A stretch of 64,000 nucleotides of DNA, from assembly GCA_021405325.1 (NCBI GenBank), contig QWII01000042.1, positions 1-64,000 of the forward strand, read 5' to 3'. Position 1 is the first letter of the stretch. The number at the start of each line of letters is the position of its first letter. This DNA is from Caldilinea sp. CFX5 (GTDB lineage: Bacteria; Chloroflexota; Anaerolineae; Caldilineales; Caldilineaceae). Shown here piece by piece: positions 1 through 8,948 of the stretch. Both the position numbers and the translations under genes were made by a program. The notes beneath the pieces are model-generated. The model had not been told where the DNA came from. It ran no database searches and saw only the letters and a list, made by a program, of their open reading frames with translations.

Positions 1-16
1 GAGTCCGTGACTCGCC
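1..16. repeat. Partial copy of dispersed hairpin arm
   Basis: The first 15 bases match exactly one arm of the hairpin at 8949-9009. The rest of this copy lies outside the window, so only an edge fragment is seen. Confidence 0.55.
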
Positions 17-97
17 CCGTGCTATTGCAAGTGACGGGCCGACAAGGTTAATGATCGATCAACGCGCGACAATGGTAAACCCATTGCCCCGATCGGG

Positions 98-103
98 TAT
101 AAT
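98..103 (+). promoter_or_regulatory. Candidate -10 box (TATAAT) before HAD gene
   Basis: A perfect TATAAT lies about 45 bases before the ATG at 148. I see no convincing -35 hexamer at 16-18 bp spacing, so this is only a -10 candidate. An AAGGAAG-type ribosome site follows, just before the start codon. Confidence 0.4.
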
Positions 104-147
104 GAGCAAATCATTTACTCACCAAACAACGATAAGGAAGAAGAACA

Positions 148-840
148 ATGCACCACCCCACCGATTTGCGCCACCTGCGGGCAGCCGTTTTTGACATGGA
201 CGGCCTGATGGTTGACACCGAGTCAATCTACCAGGCGGCCTGGCGCGACGCCATCCAACAACTGGGCTACACCATCTCCGAAGCAGCGCTGCGCGCCACT
301 ACCGGACGCCGCATGGCCGATTGTTATGCCATTCTGCGCGGCGCGGTCGATGACACCTTTCCCATGCCCGCCTTTCTCGACCTCTGGCCCCGCCTGTGGC
401 ATGACCATGTCAACACCCACGGCATCAACCAGAAACCGGGACTGACCGCGCTGCTCGATCTACTTGACGCCCACCAGATCCCCAAAGCGGTCGCCACCTC
501 CAGCGAACAGGCCGAGGCGCTCTTTACCCTGGAAAAAGCTAACCTCCTCCACCGCTTTTCGATCATCGTTTCCGGCGACCAAATTGTCAACGGCAAACCG
601 GCGCCCGACATTTTTCTATGCGCCGCCGAACGACTCAACATCGCGCCGGAGCGCTGTATGGCCTTTGAAGATTCGGAAGCCGGGGTGATGGCGGCCTCCA
701 GCGCCGGCATGGTGACCATTATGGTGCCGGAGATTGAACCGGTCGCGGAGGTCGTTGGGCGGGCCTACCGCGTCTACGATTCGCTACACGAAGCAAAAGA
801 GTTGATACAAAAACAGTGGTTGCCCACCGCCACCGCATAA
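148..840 (+). CDS. HAD-superfamily phosphatase, beta-phosphoglucomutase-like
   Basis: A 230-residue cytosolic HAD hydrolase. All four HAD motifs are visible: motif I DMDGLMVD with the nucleophile and acid/base Asp at about residues 16 and 18, motif II Ser in VATSS, motif III Lys in NGKPAPD, and motif IV in EDSEAG. The helical insert between motif I and II gives the subclass-I cap typical of phosphoglycolate phosphatase and beta-phosphoglucomutase relatives. The length is normal. The family removes phosphate from, or isomerises, small phosphorylated sugars; the substrate cannot be read from sequence. The start at 148 has a purine-rich ribosome site. The gene stands alone, followed by a hairpin. 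Confidence 0.85.
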   Translation: MHHPTDLRHLRAAVFDMDGLMVDTESIYQAAWRDAIQQLGYTISEAALRATTGRRMADCYAILRGAVDDTFPMPAFLDLWPRLWHDHVNTHGINQKPGLTALLDLLDAHQIPKAVATSSEQAEALFTLEKANLLHRFSIIVSGDQIVNGKPAPDIFLCAAERLNIAPERCMAFEDSEAGVMAASSAGMVTIMVPEIEPVAEVVGRAYRVYDSLHEAKELIQKQWLPTATA

Positions 841-841
841 A

Positions 842-890
842 GTAACTACCAAGCCTCTGGCTGCCCACCGGTGAAAAGCAGCCAAAGGTT
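842..890. terminator. Hairpin after HAD gene, starts with GTAACTACCAAGCC
   Basis: The arms around CCTCTGGCTG and CAGCCAAAGG pair with one mismatch, directly after the stop codon. The first 14 bases are identical to the outer end of the large palindrome at 26990, so this is probably a degenerate member of the same repeat family acting as a terminator. Confidence 0.5.
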
Positions 891-912
891 GTATTCCCTT
901 TTTCAGGTTATG

Positions 913-921
913 TGGTATACT
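913..921 (+). promoter_or_regulatory. Extended -10 promoter candidate for the Uma2 gene
   Basis: TGGTATACT matches the extended -10 pattern TGnTATAnT, about 105 bases before the chosen start at 1026. No clear -35 is seen, which is compatible with an extended -10 promoter. Confidence 0.35.
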
Positions 922-1025
922 AAACAAAGGATAACAAACTCAGCCACCGAATAACAACCACGTCACTGAGAGTTGATGAACAAGCGGTAATTGTCCTAGT
1001 TTTTATGACAACAAGGAAAACACAC

Positions 1026-1985
1026 ATGAGCGCAAGATCACCTGTGATCGATGCTCCCGTCAGCCGGGAAAGACGGCCAGGAACGGTCAACGGTCAACAT
1101 CTGGCAGAATGGTTGTTCGACCCGCTGGAAGCGCAGACGCGGCCACGCGGCCCCTATACATTGGAAAACGCTGATCCCTATCTGGATCAGGAGGCCGTGG
1201 AACTCTACAATGGTTGGTTGGTGTGGCAGGAAATGACCGATTTCAAAGAGCGTACTGTCATTGGTACGATTCATAGCATGTTGGATTTGTCGGCGCGCAA
1301 GCTGGGGTGGGGGCAAGCTGTGCCGGATCAGGCGGAGTGTCTATTGCGCAACGGCGATGTGATCAAGCCGGATGCCTGTTTGATCTCGTGGCAACGCCTG
1401 AAAACAGCCGCTATCCCGCAAGGCCCGAATAACCGGATTCTCCTCTTGATCTGCCCGGAATTGGTGATTGAGTCGCGTTCACCATCAAACCGGCGACGCC
1501 AGGAAGCGCGCAAGCGCGCCCAATACTTTGCCCACGGCGCCGAGCTTGTTTGGGATGTCGATGAGAAGAATGAGGTCATCTACGTCTACCAGGCAGCCAA
1601 ACCAGCCACACCTATGCGCTATGGCAACGCTGACGAAATCACTTGCTCCCTCTTGCCGGGCTGGCGGCGCCGGGTTGTTGATATCTTTGCCGACCGCGCC
1701 TCCGCCGAAGCTGTGGCTGGGGAAGTAGCGGATGCGTGGCGCAGGGAAGGCATCGAGATCGGCGAAGCCAGGGGCATCGAGATCGGCGAAGCCAGGGGCG
1801 TTCGCCAGGGGCTGCTGGCGGCATTAGAACTGGGACTGGAATTGAAATTTGGCCCTGACGGTCGCCAATGGCTGCCGACGCTACGGCAGGAGCAGGATGT
1901 GACGCGTTTACAAAAACTATACGCAGCCATCAAGAGCGCACAGACGCTTGACGAGTTACAAGCGCTTTACCGACAAGCGCCATGA
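1026..1985 (+). CDS. Uma2-family (DUF820) restriction-endonuclease-like protein
   Basis: About 319 residues. I prefer the ATG at 1026 over the one at 1005 because AAGGA lies at proper distance before 1026. The middle carries the PD-(D/E)XK-like Uma2 core: a PDACLIS strand, then [11 protein letters not shown], then a Lys-rich helix ([10 protein letters not shown]) and [16 protein letters not shown]. Uma2 proteins are abundant in Chloroflexota and Cyanobacteria, and their biological role is unsettled. Near the C-terminus the unit GIEIGEAR occurs twice, coded by a near-perfect 21-bp tandem repeat (about 1749-1797). The methyltransferase start overlaps this stop by four bases, so the two are probably co-translated. 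Confidence 0.8.
   Translation: MSARSPVIDAPVSRERRPGTVNGQHLAEWLFDPLEAQTRPRGPYTLENADPYLDQEAVELYNGWLVWQEMTDFKERTVIGTIHSMLDLSARKLGWGQAVPDQAECLLRNGDVIKPDACLISWQRLKTAAIPQGPNNRILLLICPELVIESRSPSNRRRQEARKRAQYFAHGAELVWDVDEKNEVIYVYQAAKPATPMRYGNADEITCSLLPGWRRRVVDIFADRASAEAVAGEVADAWRREGIEIGEARGIEIGEARGVRQGLLAALELGLELKFGPDGRQWLPTLRQEQDVTRLQKLYAAIKSAQTLDELQALYRQAP
1749..1797 (+). repeat. In-frame 21-bp tandem repeat in Uma2 gene
   Basis: Two adjacent copies of the 21-bp unit coding GIEIGEA(R) keep the reading frame. Such units in Uma2 and Rpn-type proteins vary in number between relatives and probably arise by slippage. Confidence 0.75.
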
Positions 1986-2758
1986 ACCGTAACGAACTCT
2001 ATCGCTATAATCAACGGGCGTGGAATCGCGCGGTGGCCGAGGGCAGCGAATGGACGATTCCCATTACCGCTGAACAGGTGGCGGCGGCGCGACGCGGTGA
2101 ATGGCAGATTACCCTGACAACGCGCAAAGCTGTCCCGCGCGCCTGGTTTCCACCATTAGTGGGCGCCCAGGTATTGGGGCTGGCGGCGTCCGGTGGGCAA
2201 CAAGGGCCGCTGCTCGCCGCTGCCGGCGCTCAGGTTACCATCCTGGATGCCTCACCGCAACAGTTGGCTCAAGATCGCTACGTCGCCCGGCGGGATGGGT
2301 TGACGCTCACCACCGTCGAAGGGGACATGGCCGACCTCGCCCGCTTTGCTGATGGCAGTTTTGACCTGATTGTCCACCCCTGCTCGAATCTCTTTGTACC
2401 GGATGTGTTGGTGGTCTGGTGCGAGTGCTATCGCGTCCTCAAGCCGGGAGGCGTCCTGCTGGCCGGCTTCTGCAACCCCGCCAGCTATATCTTTGACCAG
2501 CGCCTGGCCGACGAGGGCGTCCTCCAGGTGCGCCATCGCCTGCCCTACTCCGATCTTACCAGCTTGACCGCGGCCGAACGACAAGCGTATATTGCCGACG
2601 AACAGCCGCTCGAATTTGGTCACACCCTGGAAGATCAAATCGGCGGCCAATTGGCCGCCGGTTTTGTCCTGACTGGATTTTACGAAGATTCCTGGCCGGG
2701 GCGGCCGCTGGATGAGTATATGCCCACCTTCATTGCCACACGAGCACTGAGGCAATAA
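1982..2758 (+). CDS. Class I SAM-dependent methyltransferase
   Basis: 258 residues with a Rossmann-type methyltransferase core. Motif I is [20 protein letters not shown] (about residues 61-80), an acidic end of strand 2 is in TILDAS, the motif II/III region is VEGDMADL, and [14 protein letters not shown] marks the strand-5 region of the Methyltransf_11/25 type. The substrate is unknown. The start ATGA overlaps the stop of the Uma2 gene, which argues for translational coupling. The stop is followed by a hairpin shared with the convergent nrfA gene. Confidence 0.8.
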   Translation: MNRNELYRYNQRAWNRAVAEGSEWTIPITAEQVAAARRGEWQITLTTRKAVPRAWFPPLVGAQVLGLAASGGQQGPLLAAAGAQVTILDASPQQLAQDRYVARRDGLTLTTVEGDMADLARFADGSFDLIVHPCSNLFVPDVLVVWCECYRVLKPGGVLLAGFCNPASYIFDQRLADEGVLQVRHRLPYSDLTSLTAAERQAYIADEQPLEFGHTLEDQIGGQLAAGFVLTGFYEDSWPGRPLDEYMPTFIATRALRQ

Positions 2759-2761
2759 TGG

Positions 2762-2828
2762 ACTGGGGAGATAAAGAGACTGAGGGATTGGGTCAAAGAA
2801 TCTCTTTATCTCTCAATCTCTTTATCTC
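2762..2828. terminator. Bidirectional hairpin of the GAGATAAAGAGATTGAG repeat type
   Basis: GAGATAAAGAGACTGAGGGA pairs with a near-complement made of TCTCTCAATCTCTTTATCTC before the end of nrfA. It sits between convergent stops, so it can serve both genes. The same AGATTGAGAGATT-type sequence recurs inside the PBP1C coding region. Confidence 0.6.
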
Positions 2829-4249
2829 TACTTCACCGCCACCGGCTCCGCCAAACCGACCAGCGCAAGCTGCCCCTGGCGAGCATAATCAATGGCTTCC
2901 CCCAGGATGCGAGCCGCCTCTTGCGGGGCGTGGAAACCCATCGAATTTTCGGCGGCGATATAGTCGAGACGCCACTGGGCCTTGCGTTGTAAGTCACGCG
3001 CCGGGGCCAGTTGTTCATCGGTGCCGCCATCGGCTTGCGCCTTCTGAATATCAGTGATGAGGGCGACCACGGCATCTTCAGCGCGGGACATGAGAGCGAC
3101 GGTGCGGCTTTGGATGGTCAGCACCCGTCGTTCCATCTCCTCTTCCGAGAAGTTGTGACAGGTCTGGCAGGAGGTGTTGATGTTCAAGAGCGGGCTGCGC
3201 ACATGGTGGCTGCTCACCTTGACCGCGCCGACCCGTTCATAGGGCATGTGACAATCGGCGCAGGAGACGCCGCTGGCAGCGTGGACGCCCTGGCTCCACA
3301 GTTCAAATTCCGGGTGTTGCGCCTTGAGCACCGGTGCGCCGCTGTCTTTGTGCGCCCAATCCTTAAAGCCGATTTCGTCGAAATATTGCTCGGCCCCTTC
3401 CATGGTCAGGCCGTTCTGCCAGGGGTAGACAATCAGCTTCTCGTCACCCCGGAAATGATACTCGACATGGCACTGGGCGCAGACGAAGGAGCGCATCTCC
3501 TGGCGCGAGGCCATGGTGTTGGGATCATAGTCGCCCTCTTTGCCCAATTGTCGCCAGCGTTCAACACTGGGCAACATGGAGACGGGCGCGTCGGACTGGG
3601 CCAGCGCTTTGATGCCATTGAGGAAAGCGGGGCGGGTAATGCGCAGTTGCATCGATTCCGGATCATGACAGTCATTACAGGTGATGGGGTGGTCAACCAG
3701 GGTAGTAGCGACGCTGTAGGGCATGGCGTTGACAATCTCAAAACCACGCATGATCGCCTCTTCCCAGTGCGCCGGGTCCGTCGAAACGCCGGCCTCGACC
3801 CCCTTGGCATAGTAAGCGGGCAGCACCGACGAATGGCAATGGAGACAGGCGCCCGGCTGCTTGAGTTGCTTCACCCGCTCGGTCTCACGTTGGTCGATCA
3901 GCATGTAGGCATGGCCGCGTTCCTCGCGATAGTCGATGCCGAAGCCATAGCCCTTAAAGATCGTGCGCCAGCGGGTGTCATCATCCAGCTTTTGAAAATC
4001 TTCACTGCCGCCATAGCGCGTCCGTTCAATATCGACCGTGCGTTGATAGCTATCGTATTGGCGTGGGTAATTTTTGCCCCATTCCGCCGGATCGTAGGTT
4101 TCCTGGGTTAGTTGAACGACCTGAAAGACCTCCTGTTTCGCCTCCTCTTGGCGTTGATTAATGTTTTGTAACAAGAAGACCACACCAATCGTCGCGGCGG
4201 CCACCACCACAATCGTCAGTGCATATAAGAACGCTACTCCCCGTTTCAT
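2828..4249 (-). CDS. nrfA: Ammonia-forming cytochrome c nitrite reductase NrfA
   Basis: About 473 residues from the ATG at 4249, which has GGAGG five bases upstream; an ATG at 4306 would add 19 residues without a good ribosome site. An N-terminal TM/signal anchor (about residues 6-28) exports it. Five CxxCH sites are visible: CLHCH (Cys135), CNDCH, CAQCH within the NrfA hallmark CAQCHVEYHF, CADCH and CQTCH. The order and the motif GVSCADCHMP fit NrfA, which reduces nitrite to ammonium with six electrons. The first site is CxxCH, whereas many NrfA proteins have CxxCK at the catalytic haem. It lies 80 bases after nrfH, its membrane electron donor. Confidence 0.93.
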   Translation of the reverse strand: MKRGVAFLYALTIVVVAAATIGVVFLLQNINQRQEEAKQEVFQVVQLTQETYDPAEWGKNYPRQYDSYQRTVDIERTRYGGSEDFQKLDDDTRWRTIFKGYGFGIDYREERGHAYMLIDQRETERVKQLKQPGACLHCHSSVLPAYYAKGVEAGVSTDPAHWEEAIMRGFEIVNAMPYSVATTLVDHPITCNDCHDPESMQLRITRPAFLNGIKALAQSDAPVSMLPSVERWRQLGKEGDYDPNTMASRQEMRSFVCAQCHVEYHFRGDEKLIVYPWQNGLTMEGAEQYFDEIGFKDWAHKDSGAPVLKAQHPEFELWSQGVHAASGVSCADCHMPYERVGAVKVSSHHVRSPLLNINTSCQTCHNFSEEEMERRVLTIQSRTVALMSRAEDAVVALITDIQKAQADGGTDEQLAPARDLQRKAQWRLDYIAAENSMGFHAPQEAARILGEAIDYARQGQLALVGLAEPVAVK

Positions 4250-4329
4250 TACTGCCTCCACCTGTTTCTGATGCCCCCGCTCAATGGCAAAGGGGTGAAT
4301 AACCATCGACTACTACTGTTTGAACTTTT

Positions 4330-4800
4330 TTATTGACTAGGGCCGTGCCCGACATCTTTATGACATTTCACACAATCGACCACTTGTTGCTCATCACCGG
4401 CATGGTTCAGCAATTCATCGACCAAGCCGCCGTGACAGCCGACACAATTCTCTTGCAGAATCAGCTTATTTTTGGGTTTGATGCGAATCGGCTCATGGAA
4501 ATCTTGCAGGGTAAAGCCCTTGGAATGCCAGAAGCCATTCTCCATTTTGGATAAATATTTTGGAATCAATTCATGGGGGGTGTGGCAATCGTTACAGGTC
4601 GCCACAGCATGGTGACTGGACTTTTGCCAGCCGTCATACTGGTCGCGCATAATGTGACAGTTGACACACGCTTTGGGGTCGTTGGAAAGATAGGCGGCGC
4701 CTTCGGCATAGTAGAAGGTAAAGCCAGCCAACCCAAAAAAGACGCCCAACCCCAGACAGAGCGTCAATGGTAAGGCAAGCATTCGCCAGGATCGTTGCAT
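4330..4800 (-). CDS. nrfH: Cytochrome c nitrite reductase small subunit NrfH (NapC/NirT family)
   Basis: 156 residues: one N-terminal TM helix (about 8-30) followed by four haem-binding CxxCH sites (CVNCH, CNDCH, CVGCH, CVKCH). This is the quinol-oxidising, membrane-anchored tetrahaem partner that passes electrons to NrfA on the outside of the membrane. The length matches the family. AGGGAGGAG lies 12-13 bases before the ATG. It is transcribed just before nrfA on the same strand, giving a minimal nrfHA pair; no separate maturation genes are nearby. Confidence 0.92.
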   Translation of the reverse strand: MQRSWRMLALPLTLCLGLGVFFGLAGFTFYYAEGAAYLSNDPKACVNCHIMRDQYDGWQKSSHHAVATCNDCHTPHELIPKYLSKMENGFWHSKGFTLQDFHEPIRIKPKNKLILQENCVGCHGGLVDELLNHAGDEQQVVDCVKCHKDVGHGPSQ

Positions 4801-4978
4801 AAATACGTTTACTCCTCCCTATCGGAAGCTTTGTTTTGATTTTCAGCACGCCACATCATGGTGGTCACACTATAACCGGTTTTCTTGCTTATTCCTCTAG
4901 ACAGGCAGTTAGTTCTACCCTGGTCATGTGGCTAGGTTGCCGGCGGCATACTCATGACCCTGCTGTGCCAATCGCAAG

Positions 4979-6103
4979 TTAGGATTGCTCTTCGGGCGCG
5001 ACTGCGGCTGCACGCATGGCCGTTATCGTATTCGCGAGAAAGAGCAACAGCACCAGCGCATTGAGCAAGCCGCCCCACAGTCGCCCCGGTTGCCAAAGCA
5101 GCAGATCACCGGCTATTCGCAACACCAAGGTGACATGGAGCAACAGCAAATGGCTGTAGAAGCGCGGCGAATAGCGCAGCGGGCGTTGTAAGACCGCCGG
5201 AAAGACAATCGGCGCATGGGCAAAGATCATGGTGAAGACAAAGCCCAAAAAAACAGCATGGAGCAGGGCATCATAATAAGGCCCGGCCAGATAACCGCCA
5301 TAGACGATTGCCAACCCGCCACCGATACCCAACCAGAGATAGCCCGATAAGAGCGCCAGCGCCATAAAGCGCGCCTGACCGCCGGCCTTGATCCGCCGCC
5401 GCGCAATATCGTAGAAGAGCAGCCACGCCGCCAGCGCGATCATACCGACGCCAGCCAGACGAACGCCGGCCACAAACCAAAGGAGTGACAGCAATAATCC
5501 ACCAACAAAGAGCGCAACCGTTCCACTAAAGAGCAGGATCGCGCGTGTAGACAGTCGCAAAAAGCGGCTCAACTCCAACCGTTCACCGGCAATGGTCAGG
5601 ATTAGAAAGCCGGCCCACCAGAAGACCACCTGGCCAATCAGAAGCCCGCTTCCCCAGAGGAAATTACCCACCAGCCAGAGAATTACCCCCAGGGCGATCA
5701 CCCCCGCATCCAGCGACGGATGAATCGCAAAAATCTGCGCCATAATGGCCAGCAACACCAGCCCGCCGGCCACGATCAACCAGAGACCGGTCGCGCCCCC
5801 TCCGGTCAGGAGGGCAAACGCGCCGAGCAAGGTTAACAACGGCGCTAGGTAGGCCCAGCGCTTTTGCAGGGCGATAGCCCGCTCCAGGCCAATCAAGGCG
5901 CCGAGAAAGCCGTTGATCATCAGCGGCCCATGCGCCATCGGCAAGGTGGGCAAGGGCGTCGGCCAGGACCAGCCCAGGCGGAGCAACCCCGCCCAAAGCG
6001 CAGCCAGCAATAACGCCAGCCCCGCTGCCAACAAAGGCAGACGGTACAAACCAACCCTACTTTGCCGTTTTTGTTGTTGCGGCCAGGGTATCGTTGCCAT
6101 CAT
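4979..6103 (-). CDS. NnrS-like multi-pass membrane protein
   Basis: 374 residues, almost all hydrophobic, with about 11-12 predicted TM helices. Conserved-looking histidines lie in HGPLMINGFLGALIGLERA (about residues 58-76) and in HAVFLGFVFTMIFAHAPIVF near the C-terminal third. This pattern resembles NnrS and related haem/copper membrane proteins linked to nitric oxide stress. The match is from recalled family pattern and is not certain. Its place upstream of nrfHA on the same strand fits a role in handling reactive nitrogen made during nitrite reduction. Confidence 0.55.
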   Translation of the reverse strand: MMATIPWPQQQKRQSRVGLYRLPLLAAGLALLLAALWAGLLRLGWSWPTPLPTLPMAHGPLMINGFLGALIGLERAIALQKRWAYLAPLLTLLGAFALLTGGGATGLWLIVAGGLVLLAIMAQIFAIHPSLDAGVIALGVILWLVGNFLWGSGLLIGQVVFWWAGFLILTIAGERLELSRFLRLSTRAILLFSGTVALFVGGLLLSLLWFVAGVRLAGVGMIALAAWLLFYDIARRRIKAGGQARFMALALLSGYLWLGIGGGLAIVYGGYLAGPYYDALLHAVFLGFVFTMIFAHAPIVFPAVLQRPLRYSPRFYSHLLLLHVTLVLRIAGDLLLWQPGRLWGGLLNALVLLLFLANTITAMRAAAVAPEEQS

Positions 6104-6128
6104 TCCCTCTTTCTGTGACCGAGGCGCC

Positions 6129-6452
6129 TTACGCTTTCGCCATTGTCAACAACATCAAGACTGGTTCTTCATGGGCGCGGATGCTATGCGGCAACTTCGG
6201 CGGCATCTGCACCCAGGCGCCTGGTCCCACTTCAAACTGATCTTCACCCAGCGTGAGGGTCGCCCGCCCGGTCAAGAATTGTAACGTTGCAACCATCGGC
6301 GTCGAGTGTTCGGAAAGCTCCTGGCCGGCAGCAAAACCAAAGAGAATCACGCGTACCGTCGGCGTCTGCGACAGGGTGCGGCTCACAATGCTGTCCACCG
6401 GCACGGTCGCCAACGCCTCCCGCAGATCGGCAATCAATTGATAGTCATTCAT
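6129..6452 (-). CDS. Small cupin-domain protein
   Basis: 107 residues forming one cupin barrel: a glycine-rich first motif around AAGQELSEHSTPMVATLQFL and a second motif around VGPGAWVQMPPKLPHSIRAHE. The histidines in SEHSTP and LPHSIRAH are candidate metal ligands. Small cupins of this kind often sit with nitrogen-oxide metabolism genes as sensors or metal-binding accessory proteins. It is first in the minus-strand cluster, 25 bases before the NnrS-like gene, so it probably opens the operon. Function unproven. Confidence 0.7.
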   Translation of the reverse strand: MNDYQLIADLREALATVPVDSIVSRTLSQTPTVRVILFGFAAGQELSEHSTPMVATLQFLTGRATLTLGEDQFEVGPGAWVQMPPKLPHSIRAHEEPVLMLLTMAKA

Positions 6453-6689
6453 ACATTTATCCTTCTTTCTTATTCTTTAAGCCATTGTCAGTATAGCAAG
6501 CTCGATTGCCGCGCGCTGCGACTAAAGTCTCATCCCCAATACACCTATCTATGTCCTTGATATATAGCCGCTGTATATAACGGCATATCAACCAAAGGCT
6601 CTTTTTGCTTCATACTGCAACACAATCACCCCAAAGCATGAGATAACAGCCGACCACAGAGTAGTAGGCTCACCAGGAAAGGATAGAGT

Positions 6690-7076
6690 ATGGCTGACAC
6701 ACGCAGAAGCACTGGAAGCGAACAATACCGGGACGCCGAATCACAAGAGCGGGTTGAGGTCTTTGATGTCGCCACCGGTGGCATCCGCGAACATGAGACA
6801 ACCACAAGTAGCGACCAACACAGCGACAACGGCATGAGTCCACACGGCGACACGGGCTTGGGCAATGCCGATTTGCGTAATGCCCGCGTCGTCACCAGCG
6901 ATGCCGAGCCGACCCGCTTTCGCACGACCGACCTGCGGGAGACCGAGTTGAACACAACGACTGCCGCCAACCGCACTGACAGCGGCGCCGCTGGTCAAGG
7001 CACCAACTGGGGCACCATCCTCATGGTGATCGCCATCATCCTGGTGGTCATCCTGTTGGGTTCCTGGCTTTTCTAA
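6690..7076 (+). CDS. Small tail-anchored protein of unknown function
   Basis: 128 residues. The first 105 are polar, low-complexity and rich in Thr, Asp, Arg and Ser, likely disordered. The last 20 (MVIAIILVVILLGSWLF) form a single TM helix with no cytoplasmic or periplasmic tail after it. I do not recognise a family. It is upstream of two DUF2382 genes on the same strand but separated from them by two hairpins, so it may belong to the same stress locus without being in the same transcript. Confidence 0.6.
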   Translation: MADTRRSTGSEQYRDAESQERVEVFDVATGGIREHETTTSSDQHSDNGMSPHGDTGLGNADLRNARVVTSDAEPTRFRTTDLRETELNTTTAANRTDSGAAGQGTNWGTILMVIAIILVVILLGSWLF

Positions 7077-7095
7077 GGCGCTTGCAAACAATAAC

Positions 7096-7120
7096 ATCCC
7101 CCTGTAGGGGATTTGTTTCT
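7096..7120 (+). terminator. Short hairpin terminator
   Basis: ATCCCC pairs with GGGGAT across a six-base loop and is followed by a T-rich run, 20 bases after the stop of the tail-anchored protein gene. Confidence 0.5.
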
Positions 7121-7142
7121 TTGGAATAGCCTAAAGGGAATT

Positions 7143-7215
7143 TTGTTCGTTGGCCGGCGCGGTGGTTTCGCGCCCAAGGGGCGCCCGCTCTATCACTGCG
7201 CCGGCCAACGAACAA
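7143..7215. repeat. Hairpin with constant-loop motif (GGTTTCGCGCCCAA...CCCGCTC)
   Basis: Arms at 7143-7160 and 7198-7215 are perfect 18-bp inverted copies (TTGTTCGTTGGCCGGCGC and its complement). The loop contains GGTTTCGCGCCCAAGGGG and GCGCCCGCTC, nearly identical to the loop at 47602-47630, whose arms are different. Confidence 0.8.
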
Positions 7216-7240
7216 ACGCTATGCAAACGAGGAGGCGACG

Positions 7241-7837
7241 GTGGATCAGTCAGCAGAGCAAGTGATTGTCATCGATCAGGACGGGGTGCGCGGCACGATG
7301 GCCGCGCACGCCCTGCAACACCGTGACCAGCAAGAAGTGCTGATCACCTACAATGGCGACCGTCACGTCCGGGCGCCGATGACGATGTTGCAGCGCGAAG
7401 CGGACGGCTCGTACTCCTTGCCCTTACGGTTGAGTACGCTCGAAGCCAATGCCCGCCGCCTGAAAACGGGTGAAGCGACCGTCATTCCCGTTGTCGAAGA
7501 AGAGGCGCACATTGAAAAGCGGTTGGTAGAGCGCAATCGCACCCGTATTACCAAACAAGTTCATACCGAAGAAGAGAATATTGACACCCCCCTCCGTCAG
7601 GAGCGCGTCCAGGTGGAACGGGTGCCGGTGGAGCGGATTATCGACAGCCCCGTCACCAACCATTACGACGGCGATACGCTCGTCATTCCGGTTATGGAAG
7701 AGGTGCTGATCATTGAAAAAAAGCTCCTCCTCAAAGAGGAAGTACGCGTGACCAAATATGTCGGAGAAACCGAGCACCAAGAAACCGTCACCCTGCGCAA
7801 AGAAGCGGTGACGGTAGAGCGGACACCAAGTTCATAG
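7241..7837 (+). CDS. DUF2382 (YsnF/AvaK-type) stress protein
   Basis: 198 residues, starting at GTG 7241 with GAGGAGG just upstream. The N-terminal 70 residues resemble a PRC-barrel-like beta domain (IVIDQDGVRG, PLRLSTLE). Two DUF2382 halves follow: VIPVVEEEAHIEKRLVER at about residue 81 and VIPVMEEVLIIEKKLLLK at about 150, each rich in alternating charged residues. DUF2382 proteins are known as general-stress proteins of Gram-positives, cyanobacteria and others, with no established biochemical function. The next gene, 20 bases downstream, carries the same domain, so the two are probably one operon. Confidence 0.8.
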   Translation: MDQSAEQVIVIDQDGVRGTMAAHALQHRDQQEVLITYNGDRHVRAPMTMLQREADGSYSLPLRLSTLEANARRLKTGEATVIPVVEEEAHIEKRLVERNRTRITKQVHTEEENIDTPLRQERVQVERVPVERIIDSPVTNHYDGDTLVIPVMEEVLIIEKKLLLKEEVRVTKYVGETEHQETVTLRKEAVTVERTPSS

Positions 7838-7857
7838 TTCAGATTGGAGAAACCAAC

Positions 7858-8925
7858 ATGGCAAAGACAGCAGTAGCACTCTACGACAGCAAGAATGAAG
7901 CCCAACTGGTGAAAGACGAATTGACCAATGCAGGCTTCAGCCGCAGCAGCATTCGCATGATGGACAGCGGCGACAGCGATGCGATTGACACGCTGACCAA
8001 CGCCGGTCTGCCCCGCAACGACGCTGACGCCTACTTCGAGGGCATGCGCCGCGGCGGTCATCTGGTGATGATCACCACCGACGATGATCAGATCGATCTG
8101 GTGGTAGACATTATGGACCGCTACAACTCAGTCAACATCCAGGAGCGCGCGGAGATGTGGCGGAGCGAAGGCTGGGGTTCACAGAGCGGCCAGAGCACTA
8201 TGCAGAGCGGGATGCAGGAGACCACCGGCCGGCAGTCCGCCATTAGCGGCAATCAGGGTCGCACCGGCGCCATCCACGACGATCAGGATCAGGTCGCCAT
8301 TCCCGTTGTCGAGGAAGAGTTGCAGGTCGGCAAGCGCCAGGTGCAAAAGGGTGGCATTCGCGTCCATACCCATGTGGAAGAGAAGCCGGTCGAAGAGAGC
8401 GTGACGGTGCGTGACGAACATATCAATGTGCAACGCCGCCCGGTCAACCGCACTGTCCAGCCTGGTGATCTGGAAGAGATCCAAGAAGGCACCTTTGAAA
8501 TCAGCGAAATGGACGAAGAGGTGGTGGTTGACAAGCAGGCGCGTGTGGTGGAAGAAGTGGTCGTGGGCAAAGAGGTGGAAGAACGGCAGGAACGGGTACG
8601 CGACACGGTGCGCCGCACCGATGTGGATGTGGAACCGATCGACGGCCGCACCACCAGCAACAACACGGGTAACATCGATTCTTCCTATACCACCGGTTTC
8701 CGCAACCACTACAACACCAATTTTGCCGGCAGCGGCAGGGGCTATGAAGCCTACGAACCGGCCTATCAATATGGCTACAACTTGCGCAACAACAGCAAGA
8801 TCAAGGGGCGCAGTTGGGCCGATGTCGAAGCCCAGGCGCGCACCGATTGGGAACGCAACCACAAAGGCACTTGGGAAAATTTCAAAGATGCCATCCGCCA
8901 CGGCTGGGAAAGCATGAAGCGCTAA
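7858..8925 (+). CDS. YflT/GSP17M-like plus DUF2382 stress protein
   Basis: 355 residues in three parts. Residues 1-95 (MAKTAVALYDSKNEAQLVKD..., HLVMITTDD) resemble the general stress protein 17M / YflT-type alpha-beta domain. Residues about 140-270 contain DUF2382, beginning with VAIPVVEEELQVGKRQVQKG and ending near DVDVEPI. A C-terminal segment (about 295-355) has KGRSWADVEAQARTDWERN and GTWENFKDAIRHGWESMKR, a short motif common at the end of such proteins. Expected role: envelope or desiccation-type general stress, cytosolic. It follows the GTG-started DUF2382 gene closely. Confidence 0.82.
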   Translation: MAKTAVALYDSKNEAQLVKDELTNAGFSRSSIRMMDSGDSDAIDTLTNAGLPRNDADAYFEGMRRGGHLVMITTDDDQIDLVVDIMDRYNSVNIQERAEMWRSEGWGSQSGQSTMQSGMQETTGRQSAISGNQGRTGAIHDDQDQVAIPVVEEELQVGKRQVQKGGIRVHTHVEEKPVEESVTVRDEHINVQRRPVNRTVQPGDLEEIQEGTFEISEMDEEVVVDKQARVVEEVVVGKEVEERQERVRDTVRRTDVDVEPIDGRTTSNNTGNIDSSYTTGFRNHYNTNFAGSGRGYEAYEPAYQYGYNLRNNSKIKGRSWADVEAQARTDWERNHKGTWENFKDAIRHGWESMKR

Positions 8926-8948
8926 AGGGCCGTAAAAGAATACGTTGC

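Noticed and set aside
3011..4111. 366-codon open frame on the plus strand
   Set aside because: Antisense to nrfA, which has five haem motifs and a proper ribosome site.
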